Notes under the pieces: model-generated
Database searches by the model: none
Seen by the model: the letters and a program-made list of their open reading frames with translations, nothing else
Told to the model about the DNA's origin: nothing
From: Filimonas effusa
GTDB lineage: Bacteria; Bacteroidota; Bacteroidia; Chitinophagales; Chitinophagaceae
Assembly: GCF_004118675.1 (NCBI RefSeq)
Contig: NZ_SDHZ01000002.1
Coordinates: 1,178,001 to 1,242,000 of the forward strand
Length of the DNA: 64,000 nucleotides
Direction of reading: 5' to 3'
Shown: piece after piece, positions 1 through 9,034 of the stretch
How positions within the stretch are numbered: the first letter of the stretch is position 1
Layout of the letters: each line of letters begins with the position of its first letter
Made by a program: the position numbers and the translations under genes

Positions 1-360
1 GCTATCCATTTTCCATTTTATCTCCAGGGTATCGCCACGAAGGAAGTTAAGTTTCCCTTCGGGAACATTATCACATACCAGCGACAGAAGCTGGCTGCTT
101 TTCCTTATAAAACATAACATGTAATCACCATCCCCGCTGAAGTCGACATAGGTTACAGTATCAACAAATATTTTTTCAAGCGGCACTAGCCTGTCCGGCC
201 TGAGATCGGAAGTATAGAGTTGGTCTTGTGCAGTGTCGGGTTTCGATGCCTGCATCAATCTACTGCTGTCTGCTATTTTTGCCGTATCGGCAGGCATCTC
301 CTTTGGCAATTCCCTGCAGGAGTAAAGCAGGAGGATCATAGGTACTAGTAGCTTTTTCAT
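1..360 (-). CDS. Unknown lipoprotein, 3' end outside the window
   Basis: A minus-strand reading frame begins with ATG at 360 and stays open to the left edge, so only the first 120 residues are visible. It starts MKKLLVPMILLLYSC, a typical lipoprotein signal with the lipidated cysteine at residue 15, so the product should be anchored to a membrane. The mature part is rich in D, T and S near its start (a linker), then more ordinary sequence with no motif I recognise. It lies downstream of the GH16 gene on the same strand but is separated from it by a strong hairpin at 431-470, so it is probably a separate transcription unit. Function unknown. That it is a lipoprotein gene is well supported; nothing more can be said. 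Confidence 0.7.
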   Translation of the reverse strand, partial: MKKLLVPMILLLYSCRELPKEMPADTAKIADSSRLMQASKPDTAQDQLYTSDLRPDRLVPLEKIFVDTVTYVDFSGDGDYMLCFIRKSSQLLSLVCDNVPEGKLNFLRGDTLEIKWKMDS

Positions 361-430
361 TTATAGTCCTGTTTATTATATCGTTCCTTGTCTCCTAAAA
401 TAAAGAAAATAGGTATAACGAAAACTTTTA

Positions 431-478
431 CCAACAAGAAACCCGCTTTTGACAGCGGGTTTCTTGTTGGTGTTTTTT
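431..478. terminator. Intrinsic terminator-like hairpin after the GH16 gene
   Basis: Arms at 431-447 and 454-470 are perfectly complementary (17 bp, built on CAAGAAACCCGCT) around a 6-base loop. On the plus strand it is followed by TGTTTTTTAT. On the minus strand, where the GH16 gene ends at 477, it is followed by a weaker TAAAAGTTTT. It most likely ends the unit 1 transcript. Confidence 0.7.
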
Positions 479-3400
479 ATAGTTTAATGATCTTGACCGA
501 GACAGGCACAGCAGTCCCTTCCAGCCGTATGAAGTAGCTTCCGGCAGGAACGCCGCTTATACTTTTAATGATCTTTCTGCTGCCGCCAGGAACTGTCCAT
601 TGACGCAGTTGTCTGCCGTTCATATCCAATAGTTTTATTGTTCTGAAATTATGGTCTGGCAACTCTATTGTAAGCATCTCTCTTACCGGGTTTGGATACA
701 CTTTCAGTTGTGCTGTACTATTTAATTTACTATCCTCCGCTTCGGGAGCCACCGCCAGCGTATTCAGGCCTGTAGCCGCAGCAACTGGTTCCGTTGCACA
801 ATTGTCGAGCGCAAACCAGTTAAACTTAAAGGTGCCCTGGTACACGGCGATGTTAAAGTAAGAGACAGCAGGAAGAGTTACCGTATCAGTAATAGTAGCC
901 CACTGACCATTGGTATTCGGGATGTTGATAGTGCCATAAACGATGCCGGAATTGTTCAATCTTGCTTTTGCCGGAGCGGTTGTCAACACCCTCAGACTTA
1001 CGTTATATTTCCCTTTTACCGGGATACCCAGATTACTATATCCAAACCATTGATTATAGGCCAATCCTGTCAGGTTCTTTCCACCGCTGGTATCGGTTGT
1101 TGTTTCCAGGGTTGGTGTATTGGAATAGGAGTTAGTGATTTCAGCTTCAATCCTTTTCTTAAAAGTACAACCATAACCAGGAGAAAAGACTGCCGAACCG
1201 GTCAGGCCATCTTTTACAGCGGTAACCTTATAATATCCTGCAGGAGCTCCTGCAGTTACCACACCTATGGAAGACACCGTGTTTCCTTCGCCGGTTACAG
1301 ACCATGTAGCCCCGGTGAATGCAAAGGCGGCCGCATACTGATCAAATCCCTGGGCAGTATATTGCTGCGAAGCGCCAAAGGGCAGGGTTAAACTATCAGG
1401 TACGATCTTAATAGATGCAAGATGCGGCAGTGCCAATACATTAATCTTTGCCTTGCCGAACATACTATTATAATGCGCTTTCACGTAATAAATACCCGGT
1501 GTGTCGCTGGCGGTAATAACGCCCTTGTTATCCATCACACCTCCTTTTGGAAGCACCGACCAGGTAAATGGCAGATCCAACCTGCTGCCGTCGCTTCCAT
1601 AAGCAGCCGCTTTAAATTGCTTGCGTGCGTTTACGAAAACACTGGTGCTATCCGGTGTTACCGTGATATGCGACAGGGAAACCTCGGTAGCCCTTATCAC
1701 CTTCAACCAGTTGAAGTTCCAGCCCGAAGCAGTGGACTGCAGGATAAGCGTTCTCTTGCCACCGGGCAATTGAAAAGGGGCAGATGTTACCGTTGTCCAG
1801 TTTTGCCATCCACCACTTGCGGGAAGATTGATGGTGGTTAACAATGTATCACCAACCATCACCTTAACAGTTGCGGCCGTGTTAACAGCTACCCGAAGCT
1901 GAATGCGGTAACTGCCTGTCCAGGGCGTATTGATATCATATTCCAGAAAGCTGGTGGAGGCGATATAACTAACATTCAATACGCCACTTGTATCCTGTAC
2001 CGGTTCTGTACAACAGGTATTACTGTAGTCAAAAGCTTCCGCTTCTATTCGTGCCGGAATAGGCTTATAGTTGGCAGTGCGTATGGTAACATTTGCCGTT
2101 GCCCTTATTGTATCGATACCAGACGCAGCAGTAGCAGTTACAATACCTGGGGCAACAACAGTAGCCAGCCCTGTATTTGTAATACTATTACCAGTGCCCG
2201 TTATTGTCCATACCGGGGTTAGCTCCATAGGAAAATCATTCTGATCAAAGATCCTGGCAGTGTATTGATATTTTTTACCTGGTATAAAAGCACGATTGGC
2301 CGGGCTTATAATCATACTATCCGGAACGGGAGTACCTATCCCTTTCTGGTAAACACGAACATAATCAACCAGCATACTGTCGGGCCAGTCGGCAGCAGTA
2401 ATGGCGCCGCCCATACCTCCGCCAATGGCGAGGTTAAGGATCACGTGGAATTTCTGGTCAAAAGGCCAGTCACGCCAGGTTGTTTTAGGATTAACATAGG
2501 TATAGTTCTTTGTTCCATCGAACAGGAAGACAATGGAATCTTCTGTCCATTCCATACCATAGGTATGAAAAACAGTATCGACATCTGGCATCAGCCTTGA
2601 TGCAGAAAGGTGTCCTCCATTCTGCCAGTTATTATTCTGGGTGTGCACGGTAGACAGAACGGTTCCGAAGCTATTGCCAACATGCTCCATAATATCCAGT
2701 TCACCACTTTGCGGCCATGCGCCGTAAGCGCTTGTTGTGGGCATGAGCCAGATAGCAGGCCAGGAGCCTCTAGCCCTGGGAAGTCTGGCACGGACCTCTA
2801 CTTTTCCGTATTTAAAGTCAACCTTGTTCTGTGTGATCAGGCGTGCCGAAGACCAGGGATCAGTAGTATTGTAGTTGGGAAAATCCCTTTTTCCTGTGAT
2901 GACCAGACAGCCATTGCGCACGCGGGCATTATCATAAGAAGTGTCAGTATATACCTGTTGTTCACCATTAATCCATGCCTTGGGCCTTGGATCTACCGTC
3001 CATTTGGTAAGGTCGGGCAAGCCGGAGCCATTGAACTCATCGGAGAAGATGAGCGTGTAATTGGGATTCCCTTCAAATACTACATTTCCTTTAGCAATGT
3101 ATTGTGCTGCCCCGGAGGAATCGAGCTGTGATCCGGCAATCGTTAGTTTCAGATCGTAACGCGAATAGTTAACGGAGGAATTACCACCTAATACAATATT
3201 CACTACTGTATCGTTCACCCTGTGCAGGCTGTCGATGAAAACACCCGCCGGAAAAGGGGCCGTCCATTGAGACTTATCGAGTATGCTCTTAAACGTATTA
3301 CCATGTACAGTAGCCTGAATTAAAGCACCTTGCTCCTGCCCCATTGATATGCTTGTATTACCGAGTGTAACAGAAGCTGGATCGGGGCCCTGCACCAGGT

Positions 3401-3974
3401 CGAAGTATAAGATCCCGCTTGCTTTTTTCCCGTCAATAAAATGAACTTCCAGGCGATTGAGATCGGTTCTATTACTTACAGTTTTAAAATCGAATGTTGC
3501 TTCTTCCCAGGTATTGATGTTTTTTATCTTATAGGTGAAGTAAACTGCTTTGTTATAGTTGGTACCTGGCTGCAGCTTGAACATCACATCTTCTTTGACA
3601 TTACTATAGACCAGCATTTTAAAGACCGTGTTGCCATGCAGATCAAACGAGTCAGGCAAGCTACAGCCGGCTGTCATCCATTCAAAGGAAGTAGTGTCTT
3701 TATTGAATTTAGCCACTTTGCTGCTTGTATTCAGCCCGCCTGGCGCCGGATTAGGTACACCAAATTCCACTTTACCGGTAGTAGTATTACCGGCATAGAA
3801 GTCCCACCGGCCAGAGCAGGGCCCATTTCCTTCCATATCATCCAGGATCAGGAACTGCGCCTTGAGGTTTCCGCAAAGGCCTATCAGCAGGAACAGGAGA
3901 ACGGAATAAAAACGGGCTGGTACAAACATGGCAAAGGCATCCCCCCTTGTGGGAGCAATCGTTAGGTATTTCAT
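477..3974 (-). CDS. Secreted multidomain GH16 beta-glucanase with two CBM6-like modules and a T9SS sorting domain
   Basis: Predicted endo-beta-1,3(4)-glucanase (laminarinase type), 1165 residues. Order: signal peptide (to about residue 40), a beta-sandwich region (41-200), an Ig-like part, the GH16 catalytic domain (about 303-545) with the ELDIMEHVG signature near residue 425, where the two glutamates are nucleophile and acid/base, then a Big-2/Ig-like segment, a CBM6-like module beginning RIEAEAF near 640, two further Ig-like segments, a second CBM6-like module beginning RIEAEI near 939, and a C-terminal type A sorting domain (LKVYPNP near 1088) that sends the protein through the type IX secretion system. 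A second ATG at 3929 gives a cleaner signal peptide and may be the true start. It is the last gene of unit 1, 21 bases after susD. The family is clear; beta-1,3-glucan as substrate is inferred from family and context. Confidence 0.9.
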   Translation of the reverse strand: MKYLTIAPTRGDAFAMFVPARFYSVLLFLLIGLCGNLKAQFLILDDMEGNGPCSGRWDFYAGNTTTGKVEFGVPNPAPGGLNTSSKVAKFNKDTTSFEWMTAGCSLPDSFDLHGNTVFKMLVYSNVKEDVMFKLQPGTNYNKAVYFTYKIKNINTWEEATFDFKTVSNRTDLNRLEVHFIDGKKASGILYFDLVQGPDPASVTLGNTSISMGQEQGALIQATVHGNTFKSILDKSQWTAPFPAGVFIDSLHRVNDTVVNIVLGGNSSVNYSRYDLKLTIAGSQLDSSGAAQYIAKGNVVFEGNPNYTLIFSDEFNGSGLPDLTKWTVDPRPKAWINGEQQVYTDTSYDNARVRNGCLVITGKRDFPNYNTTDPWSSARLITQNKVDFKYGKVEVRARLPRARGSWPAIWLMPTTSAYGAWPQSGELDIMEHVGNSFGTVLSTVHTQNNNWQNGGHLSASRLMPDVDTVFHTYGMEWTEDSIVFLFDGTKNYTYVNPKTTWRDWPFDQKFHVILNLAIGGGMGGAITAADWPDSMLVDYVRVYQKGIGTPVPDSMIISPANRAFIPGKKYQYTARIFDQNDFPMELTPVWTITGTGNSITNTGLATVVAPGIVTATAASGIDTIRATANVTIRTANYKPIPARIEAEAFDYSNTCCTEPVQDTSGVLNVSYIASTSFLEYDINTPWTGSYRIQLRVAVNTAATVKVMVGDTLLTTINLPASGGWQNWTTVTSAPFQLPGGKRTLILQSTASGWNFNWLKVIRATEVSLSHITVTPDSTSVFVNARKQFKAAAYGSDGSRLDLPFTWSVLPKGGVMDNKGVITASDTPGIYYVKAHYNSMFGKAKINVLALPHLASIKIVPDSLTLPFGASQQYTAQGFDQYAAAFAFTGATWSVTGEGNTVSSIGVVTAGAPAGYYKVTAVKDGLTGSAVFSPGYGCTFKKRIEAEITNSYSNTPTLETTTDTSGGKNLTGLAYNQWFGYSNLGIPVKGKYNVSLRVLTTAPAKARLNNSGIVYGTINIPNTNGQWATITDTVTLPAVSYFNIAVYQGTFKFNWFALDNCATEPVAAATGLNTLAVAPEAEDSKLNSTAQLKVYPNPVREMLTIELPDHNFRTIKLLDMNGRQLRQWTVPGGSRKIIKSISGVPAGSYFIRLEGTAVPVSVKIIKL

Positions 3975-3995
3975 AAAGGCAGTGTTTAACGGATG

Positions 3996-5441
3996 TTATT
4001 TCAAATTAGGATTCATAAGCACGTCGGCTCCCGGAATTGGCAATGTATAGTTGGCTTTGGTGATAGTACCTACAGGTTTCAGATCTCCATCGTTTTTATT
4101 GGCATTGGCTTCTTCTACTTTTTCCAGTCGCACGAGATCGAACCAGCGGCACCATTCACCGGCGAATTCCCAGGCTCTTTCGTTCACGACTGCATTGGCA
4201 AATTCAGCAGGAGCCATGCCAGCAGGCAGATCGGTTAATCCTGCACGCTGCCTCACGGCATTTATTGCTTTGTAGGCATCATCGTTAACAGTTCCGCTAC
4301 GTGCCAGAGCCTCGGCGTAGGTAAGCAACACATGCGCATACCTGATCATGATGACGGGATTGGCAGACATGTAAGTATTCTTTGTTCCTGACTGAATCGT
4401 AAACTTCTTATAGTAAGGATGTTTGGTAGAAACATTCTGCCAGGGAACAGTATTGCCGTTTATTACGAAGCTAGTAGAGAAGGTTTCATCTTTACGGCTG
4501 CCCGCGGGGAAGTTGTTGAAGAAATTAAGCTCAGGGAAAAAGTCAGTCCACCCCCCTTCATCTTCGGGCATAGTAGACAGGCCATAGAAAGAATTATACG
4601 TGATCCACTGGCCTCTTGTGTAAAGAGCAAACACATCTTCTGAAGTGCCGCCCGCAAAGATCTTCAGAAAACCACCCTGGTAGAGATCAACAGCATAAGT
4701 TGTTTTATTGTCGATCACTTCTTTTGCTTTAGAGGCTGCCAATGCATATTTGGAAGCATCTTTAATGGGCCATCCGCCTTCGGTAAGATATACGTCGGCC
4801 AGCAATGCCTTTACGGAGCCTTTGTTCGGCCTTCCCGGTGCACGTCTGGTATTAGGCACCCAGGCCTCTGCTTTCTTCAGGTCTTCTTCTATCAGCGGAT
4901 AGATTTCGGCCGGTGTACTTTTATGCAGGTTCAGGTATTCGGAACTGAAAGTTTCGGAAGGCACGACGGGCACGGCCCCCCAGAACCTGGTGAGCCAGTA
5001 GTAAGAGAGCCCTCTTAGAAAATATGCTTCTCCTACTATTGCCTGAATAGTTGCTTCGCTACCGTCGGTAACCTTAGTATAGTTATTGATAATATTGGTG
5101 GTTGACTGAATAACTTTATAGCAACCGCGCCAGATAGGCACCATACGACTATTAAGATCGGCAACGTTAAAGCGGTCGAATTCGCGGAACTCTTCCTTAT
5201 TTGAGCCGGGATGGGTAGTAAGATCATCGGCCCCCATACACATGGCTATCTGCGAAACAGTAGTAAAACCACTCTCCCATGGAATCATAAGACTGCCATA
5301 GGCACCTGTTAATGCAGATTCCAGGCCTGCCTGGTTGCTGATGCCGGCGTTACCCAATACCAGTCCATTTGGTTCTTCTGTAAGCTGCTTGGAACAGGAA
5401 GCAGCGATAAATATGAAGATGATGAGATAAAGCTTTTGCAT
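3996..5441 (-). CDS. SusD/RagB family glycan-binding lipoprotein (unit 1)
   Basis: A 481-residue SusD-like protein, the surface lid that captures the substrate and passes it to its SusC partner. Lipoprotein signal with cysteine at residue 16 (FIAASC), followed by the N-terminal helical TPR-like SusD fold, including a segment with YFLRGLSYYWLTRFWG typical of the family, and a C-terminal part with the usual NAVRQRAGL and NERAWEFAGEWCRWFDLVR motifs. It ends with the NPNLK tail seen in many SusD proteins. It lies 18 bases downstream of its susC and 21 upstream of the GH16 gene, so all three should be one transcript. Probable ligand is a beta-1,3-glucan, inferred from the neighbouring enzyme. Confidence 0.95.
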   Translation of the reverse strand: MQKLYLIIFIFIAASCSKQLTEEPNGLVLGNAGISNQAGLESALTGAYGSLMIPWESGFTTVSQIAMCMGADDLTTHPGSNKEEFREFDRFNVADLNSRMVPIWRGCYKVIQSTTNIINNYTKVTDGSEATIQAIVGEAYFLRGLSYYWLTRFWGAVPVVPSETFSSEYLNLHKSTPAEIYPLIEEDLKKAEAWVPNTRRAPGRPNKGSVKALLADVYLTEGGWPIKDASKYALAASKAKEVIDNKTTYAVDLYQGGFLKIFAGGTSEDVFALYTRGQWITYNSFYGLSTMPEDEGGWTDFFPELNFFNNFPAGSRKDETFSTSFVINGNTVPWQNVSTKHPYYKKFTIQSGTKNTYMSANPVIMIRYAHVLLTYAEALARSGTVNDDAYKAINAVRQRAGLTDLPAGMAPAEFANAVVNERAWEFAGEWCRWFDLVRLEKVEEANANKNDGDLKPVGTITKANYTLPIPGADVLMNPNLK

Positions 5442-5459
5442 CTCTAGTAATTTTAATGA

Positions 5460-8400
5460 TTAAAAACTAAGCGTACATCCTCCTATAAAAGTTCGCACGT
5501 TGGGATAAGAACCAAAATCGATCCCCTGCCTGATGTCACCTGCAGAAGAGTTTGATTCCGGGTCAATACCAGAATAACCTGTTATAGTCCAGATATTGGT
5601 AGCGCTCACGAACAGTTTTAAGCCTGCTTTTCCTTTGAAGGCCTTGCGTGGGATATCGTAAGACAGGCTTATGTTTTTAAGGCGCAGAAAATCTGCTTTT
5701 TCAAGGAAGCGGGTAGACTGGGTGAAGTTGCGGTTAGTAGTGCTGAAGGCAGGGATATCAGATGTTTCATTTACGCCCGGGATATACCTGTGTTTAATGT
5801 CGACATAGGTAGCTTCCCTGGCGTCGCCGCCATGATACATGGCAGCAGCCTTGTTGTAGTTGAGCTTATCAAAGCCCATCATTGCGTGGAAGAAGATATT
5901 AAACGTAAAACCTTTGTAGGTTACTGTGTTATTCCAACCCAGTGTAGTAGTAGGCATACCTGATCCTATTACACTATAGTCGCTGGCATCTATTACATTA
6001 TCGCCATTGACATCGAGATAACGGGAGTCGCCTGCTTTTGCACCAAAGTCACCGGCTTTAGTATCGCCCGGTTTCCAGGTACCGAGGTAGGTGAGTCCCC
6101 AGATAGAACCTAATGGCTGACCAGGCATTACTACGAATTCAGGTTGCAGTGACATACCACCGCCTATTTTGCGGTTATTGGGATCAAAGATGATCTTATT
6201 CTGACCGGTAGAGATAACACGGTTCTTTACAAAAGAGGCATTGAACCAGCTACTCCAGCCAACGGCTGTTTTATCGAACACTTTAGCATCGAGTGCGATT
6301 TCAAAGCCTTTGTTCTTAACAGAACCGGAGTTCCTGATAACAGGGTTACCGCCAAGATAGATAGGAAGCGTTTCAGTAAGCAGCAGATCACGGGTATCTT
6401 TTATGAAATAATCTGCAGTAAGAGAAAAGCGGCCTTTTAAAATTGCGACATCAATACCCAGATCTTTTTGAACAGTGGTTTCCCATTTCAGTTCCGGGTT
6501 GCCAACGTTCCCCAGTATAATACCGGTTTGCGAAGCGGTGTTGTTAAAAGAAGCCACCCTGTTTGAATAGGTTGCAAATGTGCCGTATGCATTTATATTC
6601 TGGTTACCTGTATGTCCCCAGCTACCGCGTACTTTCAGGTTACTGATCAAAGGTACCGTTCTCATGAACGATTCTTCAGACACGACCCAGCCAACAGAAG
6701 CGGAGGGGAAATAGCTGTATTTGTTGCTGCCTACAAACTTGGAAGAACCGTCTCTGCGTATGGCAGCGGATAACAGGTATTTATTTTTAAATCCGTAAAT
6801 GGCTCTTCCCATCAGAGAAAACAATGCAGATTCGGAAGTACCGGAAGATGGCGTGCCGGGCGTACCGAGGCCAATGTTATTCCACATAAAAGACTCGTAC
6901 GTAAGCGCAGATGCGCCTGCGGAAACATAGTTAAAATTATTCTTCTGAAATTCCATCACAGCGGTCAAGTCAAGGTTATGATCGTTATTAAACTGTTTGT
7001 GATAGCTCAGCGTATTGGTGCTCTGCAACCTTATCTCTTTGTTTGAGCCATAACTGGCTATAGATGTGTTTGAGTTCACGACCTTTCCTGCAAAGCTTTT
7101 ATTATCGTAACCAAGGTAGTTGATACCGTATTGCATGTCGAACGAAAGCCCATTTATAATCCTGAATTTAAAGCCTCCCATAGCGTTTGCCAGCAATCTT
7201 TCAACAACCGTCAACTGGTCGGTAGTCAAGGCCAGTGGATTAAAGAATACGGAGCTGACAGGATCGCTTACGGTATAACCTCCTACATTATTACGAACAG
7301 GCACAGTAGGGGACCATGTGATAGCCTGAGCCAGGGGACTATGAGGGCCATCGGCAGGGATATCTATATTCTGTGAACTGCTGTAAGAGCCAATGATATT
7401 GATGAAAGCAGAAATCCTGTCATTCAGTTTGGCGTTGATGTTAGAACGGATGTTATATCTTTTGATATAAGAGTTATTGATCACGCCATTCTGATCGAGG
7501 AAGTCGCCGGAAAGGAAGTATCCTCCTTTTTCAGTGCCACCGGAGAGATTAAGCAGGTATTCCTGCGTACCTGCACGGCGGAAGATCTCATCCTGCCAGT
7601 TGGTCCCCCCATTTGTTTTAAAGCTGTCAATTTTGGCTTGTGTAAAGGGTAACGCTGCGCCTGTAGCAGCAGCATGTGCATTTGCAGTTTCGGCGAAGTC
7701 GCCGGCGTTGAGCAGATCGAGTTTTTTAAGTACCGAAGCGGAAGAGAAACGGGCTGTAGCATTCACCCTTACTGCTCCCCTGGCGCCTTTTTTAGTAGTA
7801 AGGATCACGACGCCATTAGCGCCGCGGCTGCCGTAGATAGCTGTTGCCGCCGCATCTTTCAGGACCTGGATGGTTTCTATATCATCGGGGTTGATGGAAG
7901 AAAAATCGGCGCCGACAAAACCATCTACTACGTATAACGGGCTGTTGTCGCCGGTAATGGAGTTAGATCCGCGGATGCGGATACGAACGGCGCCACCGGG
8001 AGCTCCTGTTGAATTAGTTACCTGTACCCCGGCGGCGCGGCCCTGCAGCACCTGGTCGAGTCTTGTTACAGGCTGTTCTTTAAATGCTGCGCTGGAAACG
8101 GAACTGATGGCACTGGAGAGCGTTGTACGGCGTTGTTCGCCATAACCTATCACAATAAGCTCACCCATTTCGGCTGTTACCGGTTTTAGATTTACGGCAA
8201 TGAAATTTCTGCCCTGTACAGGAATTTCCTGTTTGTCGAAACCAAGAGAGGTAATCACCAGAACAACATTGGCATTAGCAAGCTTAATTTCATATTCACC
8301 ATTTTCATTGGTGACTGCTCCCCTGTTGGAGCCTTTGATCTGTACAGCAGCGCCGGCAACCGGATTCCCGGTTTCATCGGAAACCTTTCCTTTTACCAGG

Positions 8401-8825
8401 TGATCATCTGGTGCTTCGAGCATAGGCTGCGGCGTTGGCCGCCGTTTTACGATGATCGTTTTACCATCGATATCATAAACCAACGGTTGAGTGCGGAAAC
8501 ACTGTTCAAGCACCTTATCGAGTGGCTGGTTCCTGGCCTCTACCGTTACGGCTTTGGCGATGGCGAGCTGCTCATCGGTATACAGGAAATTATATCCTGT
8601 TTGTCTTTTAATTTCTTTAAAGACCTTTTCAAGCGATGAGTTGTGCACGGAAAGTGTTACAGTGGTTTGCGCGATACTGCGGGCATGTACCTGCAGCATG
8701 GTGGCGGTTAGTAATAACACAATTAGTTTCATAATCAATAACGATTTGGCAAATAATCGTATCAAATGGTTTTTCTTATGGGCAGACGGCTGCCGTCTGC
8801 CTTGGCAATCAAACGTTAATGGCAT
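5460..8825 (-). CDS. SusC/RagA TonB-dependent transporter with STN signalling domain (unit 1)
   Basis: Outer-membrane TonB-dependent transporter, 1121 residues from the chosen start. Signal peptide to about residue 48, STN domain (about 52-129) that contacts FecR in the periplasm, a carboxypeptidase-regulatory-like beta-sandwich (144-213), the plug (starting near the IVIGYG motif at 224) and the C-terminal beta-barrel ending in SF-type terminal residues (CTLSF). The frame is open to an ATG at 8888, and ATG at 8732 is also possible; 8825 (MPLTFDC) was chosen because it resembles the N-termini of the other STN-type SusCs here and fits the shared leader that precedes it. A perfect hairpin lies between the 8825 and 8732 starts. 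It follows the FecR gene and precedes susD by 18 bases. Probably imports glucan oligosaccharides and triggers sigma release. Confidence 0.93.
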   Translation of the reverse strand: MPLTFDCQGRRQPSAHKKNHLIRLFAKSLLIMKLIVLLLTATMLQVHARSIAQTTVTLSVHNSSLEKVFKEIKRQTGYNFLYTDEQLAIAKAVTVEARNQPLDKVLEQCFRTQPLVYDIDGKTIIVKRRPTPQPMLEAPDDHLVKGKVSDETGNPVAGAAVQIKGSNRGAVTNENGEYEIKLANANVVLVITSLGFDKQEIPVQGRNFIAVNLKPVTAEMGELIVIGYGEQRRTTLSSAISSVSSAAFKEQPVTRLDQVLQGRAAGVQVTNSTGAPGGAVRIRIRGSNSITGDNSPLYVVDGFVGADFSSINPDDIETIQVLKDAAATAIYGSRGANGVVILTTKKGARGAVRVNATARFSSASVLKKLDLLNAGDFAETANAHAAATGAALPFTQAKIDSFKTNGGTNWQDEIFRRAGTQEYLLNLSGGTEKGGYFLSGDFLDQNGVINNSYIKRYNIRSNINAKLNDRISAFINIIGSYSSSQNIDIPADGPHSPLAQAITWSPTVPVRNNVGGYTVSDPVSSVFFNPLALTTDQLTVVERLLANAMGGFKFRIINGLSFDMQYGINYLGYDNKSFAGKVVNSNTSIASYGSNKEIRLQSTNTLSYHKQFNNDHNLDLTAVMEFQKNNFNYVSAGASALTYESFMWNNIGLGTPGTPSSGTSESALFSLMGRAIYGFKNKYLLSAAIRRDGSSKFVGSNKYSYFPSASVGWVVSEESFMRTVPLISNLKVRGSWGHTGNQNINAYGTFATYSNRVASFNNTASQTGIILGNVGNPELKWETTVQKDLGIDVAILKGRFSLTADYFIKDTRDLLLTETLPIYLGGNPVIRNSGSVKNKGFEIALDAKVFDKTAVGWSSWFNASFVKNRVISTGQNKIIFDPNNRKIGGGMSLQPEFVVMPGQPLGSIWGLTYLGTWKPGDTKAGDFGAKAGDSRYLDVNGDNVIDASDYSVIGSGMPTTTLGWNNTVTYKGFTFNIFFHAMMGFDKLNYNKAAAMYHGGDAREATYVDIKHRYIPGVNETSDIPAFSTTNRNFTQSTRFLEKADFLRLKNISLSYDIPRKAFKGKAGLKLFVSATNIWTITGYSGIDPESNSSAGDIRQGIDFGSYPNVRTFIGGCTLSF
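8781..8801. repeat. Perfect 10-bp inverted repeat near the start of susC (unit 1)
   Basis: GGCAGACGGC and GCCGTCTGCC face each other around a single T. It falls between two possible start codons of susC (8825 and 8732): coding if the first is used, a 5' leader hairpin if the second is. The stem is GC-rich and would be very stable in the mRNA. Confidence 0.6.
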
Positions 8826-8915
8826 ACATTTGTAATAATCGGCGTTAATAAATGGATGAAAGTTTATGGACCCGATCTTCAGCCGCATGTGGTACGAACA
8901 CTTGCGGCTTTTTTA
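8826..8915 (-). promoter_or_regulatory. Shared susC leader element, copy 1
   Basis: Read on the minus strand: an A-tract (AAAAAA), a GC-rich hairpin AGCCGCAAGTG/CACATGCGGCT (8881-8909, one mismatch), then GAAGAT, and finally a TTATTAAC...ACAAATGT stretch directly before the ATG at 8825. The same order occurs ahead of three other STN-type susC genes in the window. On the plus strand the hairpin followed by T5 looks like a terminator, but no plus-strand gene reads into it. Function inferred only: a leader hairpin affecting susC expression. Confidence 0.5.
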
Positions 8916-9034
8916 TCTCCTTTGGTCGGCTTGCAATCAGTTAAGGACTCATGGCTTCAGCAGATTTTGGTTACTAATAGTTAAGTTGAAAGAGGTTTAG
9001 GGTTGTAACAGTTATTTCAGGCTGAGACTGTTCC

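Noticed and set aside
7534-8145. Several long plus-strand frames opposite the susC gene of unit 1
   Set aside because: They lie wholly inside a well-supported gene and have no family features; antisense frames of this length are expected opposite codon-biased genes.
8881-8915. Plus-strand intrinsic terminator
   Set aside because: The hairpin plus T5 looks like one, but no plus-strand gene exists upstream; better explained as the susC leader hairpin read from the other strand.
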